Positions 62,801-64,000 of a stretch of DNA of 64,000 nucleotides are shown in pieces. The stretch spans positions 186,001-250,000 of the forward strand of contig JACTAT010000110.1 of assembly GCA_014526335.1 (NCBI GenBank). Direction: 5' to 3'. Below the pieces are notes generated by a model. That model was not told where the DNA came from. It did not search any database and saw nothing but the letters and a program-made list of their open reading frames with translations. Every line of letters starts with the position of its first letter. Positions within the stretch are counted from its first letter, which is position 1. The DNA comes from Chrysaora quinquecirrha (taxonomy: Eukaryota; Cnidaria; Scyphozoa; Semaeostomeae; Pelagiidae). The position numbers and the translations under genes are program-made.

Positions 62801-63847
62801 CAAATTGATCAGCAAAATTCACACCATGTGCAGCGTGCTTAAGGCTCCTGAATAAGCCCTTTTCTCCATATAGTCGTAAGCGTCCCTCTTGCATTAGGCT
62901 ATTTTAGCTACGGAACGCGACAAGTAAAGAAGACGTCGCGAGCAGACGAAAAATCTGGGCACTAGTTATCTTGCACCGTCTCGATATTCGACGTTCTGGC
63001 GACAAAGTCATTTTTGTTGTTTTCATGTTCGGGTGAAAACGCTGAAATTTTGCGCTGTCTTCGAAGCCGCACCAACAAATTCCGCAGCCAAACCAGCTAG
63101 AAAGTGCGATTATTGTGTATTTCGCCATTGTCATGAGGACCTATCGTATGATCTGCAAAAAGTCCAACCCGGAATCATATTGCGGGCTCGAGCTCACTTC
63201 TAAATCTAGCCCCATACTAATGTCCGCGTATGAGAGCACATCACCCCTTAATGCTAAATAACAGATTTTAATCAAAACGCTTAGGCAGGTTCCAGAAAAG
63301 TAAAAGTGTTCAACCTTGCTCCGAACAAATCCTTCTAGTCGAAAACCTCGATCACTTGAAATGAAAAATGGGCGTTTGTTGGGTGTGGCAAAAGATTCTC
63401 TTTGTCGAAATTCTCTTCCGTTCAATAACCGTAACTTTTTCCATGACACGCTTAGGAACCTATTTGACAAAGATGGCATTCTCATTTTCGGTCGCGTCCT
63501 GTTGCTCAACTTAGGGTGCTTTAGCAACAGGACAACACAAATGAAGAACACATCGCGAGCAGACAAATAATCTGGGTACTAGTTATTTTCCCGCCTCTTG
63601 ATATTCTGCGTTCTTGGGACAACGTCATCTTGACGGTTGTATCTCATTGGATCGGCTTTATCTGATAACTATATATTTCATTGCTCTTAGGTATGGTGAT
63701 AAATGCCCAAAGACAGAAGCTGGTCGAGCTTTTTCAGTTATTTGGATTACCATTGGCGTTTCGATTTGTGGAATATTCACAGCCTCGCTTACATCAGCTA
63801 TGACGTCAGCGATGCTTTCGGAGAAAACGAAGTTGGATGGCAAAAAG
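56883..63847 (+). CDS. Gene B: paralogue of gene A, K+-filter glutamate-receptor-like channel (exons 1-4, runs off the window)
   Basis: Exons (plus): 56883-57186, 61594-61928, 62585-62679, 63691-63847, all GT-AG and in phase. Their lengths (304, 335, 95, 157 nt) equal those of gene A exons 1-4. The start MLSSMENLFLQ gives the same exon length as A; the second ATG at 56895 is also possible. The signal peptide is LLLITVFLCVSC. S1-like landmarks are YFEMPPYIYRDQNGTVDGI and FGSPYVKLFPTPGVYYIE. M1 is WPLFVIALLLTLHAGVIIWM. The pore is SWWAYVSMTTVGYGD, then KCPKTEAGRAFSVIW and FTASLTSAMTS. The donor after exon 4 (AAAAAG-GTATCG) is intact. By analogy with A, five more exons (S2-like half, last helix, tail) should follow past 64000. 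No stop or frameshift is visible. Confidence 0.88.
57661..58157. mobile_element. hAT-type element in gene B intron 1
   Basis: CAGGGCCTTTTTTGAGG at the left and (right end, inverted) CAGGGCCTCTCTTAACA, flanked by TTAGCGTG at 57653 and CTAGCGTG at 58158 (7 of 8 match). The 497-bp body has GGGGG/CCCCC-rich patches and no transposase. Confidence 0.75.
58160..59165. other. Gene B intron 1, no gene
   Basis: AT-rich DNA. 58640-59110 has inverted and direct TGTTGG/CCAACAT words of a MITE-like element (ATGTTGGCTTCGTTTGGCCAC and ATGTTGGCTACGTTTGACCAC, quoted here only as ATGTTGGCT-CGTTTG-CCAC). No exon recognised. Confidence 0.45.
59170..59600. repeat. TTTACGGTTT-rich element, inverted copy of 36425-36860
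   Basis: ACACGTTTTTGCCAATA, TGCGGTTTTTCGGTTTTGAA and TTTGAGCGGTTTTACGG are the reverse complement of phrases in the gene A intron copy. The two elements belong to one family but sit in different introns (A intron 3, B intron 1), so they are independent insertions. Confidence 0.7.
59954..60153. repeat. 200-nt near-perfect hairpin
   Basis: Left and right arms of about 80-85 nt are reverse complements with only a few differences (CGACAACTTTTAATCGGT and ACCGATTAAAAGTTGTCG near the tips). Each arm contains CTGAAGATGAACAGT + TTGTTCGAAAC, a stem flanked by CTGAAGAT and GAAAC, which resembles a decayed hammerhead core. Confidence 0.8.
60246..61000 (+). pseudogene. Decayed 18S 3' end - ITS1 - 5.8S 5' end (rDNA fragment)
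   Basis: 60246-60292 matches the universal 3' end of 18S rRNA (AAAGTCGTA-CAAGGTTTCC, GAACCTGCGGAAGGATCATT), with one base missing in the GTAGGTGAACC block and one substitution. About 645 nt later, 60938-60990 resembles the 5' end of 5.8S (GTGGAT-TC-TGGCTC, CGATGAAGAA-GCAGCC), with several changes of the CpG-to-TpG/CpA kind (GTGCGTCG has become ATGCATCG). The rest of 5.8S and all of 28S are missing or unrecognisable. It is a stray ribosomal fragment in gene B intron 1 and not a working locus. Confidence 0.85.
61001..61593. other. End of gene B intron 1, no gene
   Basis: No recognised feature apart from a CAATAAAGGCTTTATTAT palindrome at about 61175. The 61232-61570 open frame has no homology that I recognise, and the true exon 2 acceptor follows it. 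Confidence 0.4.
62680..63690. other. Gene B intron 3, no gene
   Basis: This is the intron that splits the selectivity-filter glycine codon. The same region, in diverged form, appears twice: AGACGTCGCGAGCAGACGAA followed by ATCTGGGCACTAGTTAT (62930-62980) and ACATCGCGAGCAGACAAATA followed by ATCTGGGTACTAGTTAT (63548-63590). This suggests an internal repeat or an element's two ends. No exon seen. Confidence 0.5.
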
Positions 63848-64000
63848 GTATCGAGGACAACTTAAATGATTGCTCTTTGTGTCATGAAAGTCCAGTTGAA
63901 AAGATTTGTGCACTGTTCGATCATAAATCAGGTTTAAAGGTTTTGTAATTGCCATAATTTGTGGTATATGGCTTATGCCACCATGACTGTATATTTATCG
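63848..64000. other. Start of gene B intron 4
   Basis: It begins with the GTATCG donor after exon 4. No acceptor and exon 5 are visible before the window ends. Confidence 0.6.

Overview
This window looks like AT-rich, repeat-saturated DNA from an animal nuclear genome. Four genes are built from small exons with canonical GT-AG introns, and they were reconstructed here by joining exons in phase. Their products are animal or general eukaryotic proteins: the ATG8-family protein GABARAPL2/GATE-16, copine, the mitochondrial import subunit TIM21, and a receptor-channel family. The style of the repeats, and a receptor-channel with a potassium-type filter, suggest an early-branching invertebrate such as a cnidarian. 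That assignment is inference and is not proven by the sequence.

Layout. 1-10 kb: no gene found; a 2 kb foldback element with tandem-repeat arms and a stack of nested transposons. 10.2-14.05 kb (minus): complete five-exon GABARAPL2, 117 aa. 14.5-15.6 kb: three MITEs nested one inside another. 16.7-18.5 kb (minus): intronless copine. 18.9-21.1 kb: decayed hAT DNA. 21.3-28.9 kb (minus): TIMM21 in five recognised exons; the exon for the first half of its membrane helix was not found. 29-31.6 kb: repeats only. 31.7-47.25 kb (minus): gene A, a complete nine-exon, 528-aa channel-like receptor. An intronless 514-aa multi-pass membrane protein gene lies on the opposite strand inside its first intron. 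47.3-56.9 kb: repeats, including a long 51-bp minisatellite and two hAT elements with target-site duplications. 56.9 kb to the window end (plus): gene B, a head-to-head paralogue of gene A. Its first four exons are present and the rest lies beyond the window. A decayed 18S-ITS1-5.8S ribosomal fragment sits in its first intron.

The most interesting content is the gene A/B pair. Both have the order of an ionotropic glutamate receptor without the amino-terminal domain (signal peptide, S1-like half, M1, pore loop, M2, then in A an S2-like half and a last membrane helix). Their pore loop is that of a potassium channel, with TTVGYGD followed by an FTASLTSAMTS helix motif. By eye, the arginine that binds the ligand alpha-carboxylate in glutamate receptors is missing. 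The first four exons of A and B are identical in length (304, 335, 95 and 157 nt), so they are duplicates.

Most of the DNA is mobile: at least five hAT-type elements with recognisable 8-bp target duplications, a piggyBac-type TTAA element, many TA-flanked MITEs ending in CACGC or CACTC plus a T-run, three foldback elements that share a GTAC-x-GTGG-x-GGAT word, a tRNA-derived SINE and LINE remnants.
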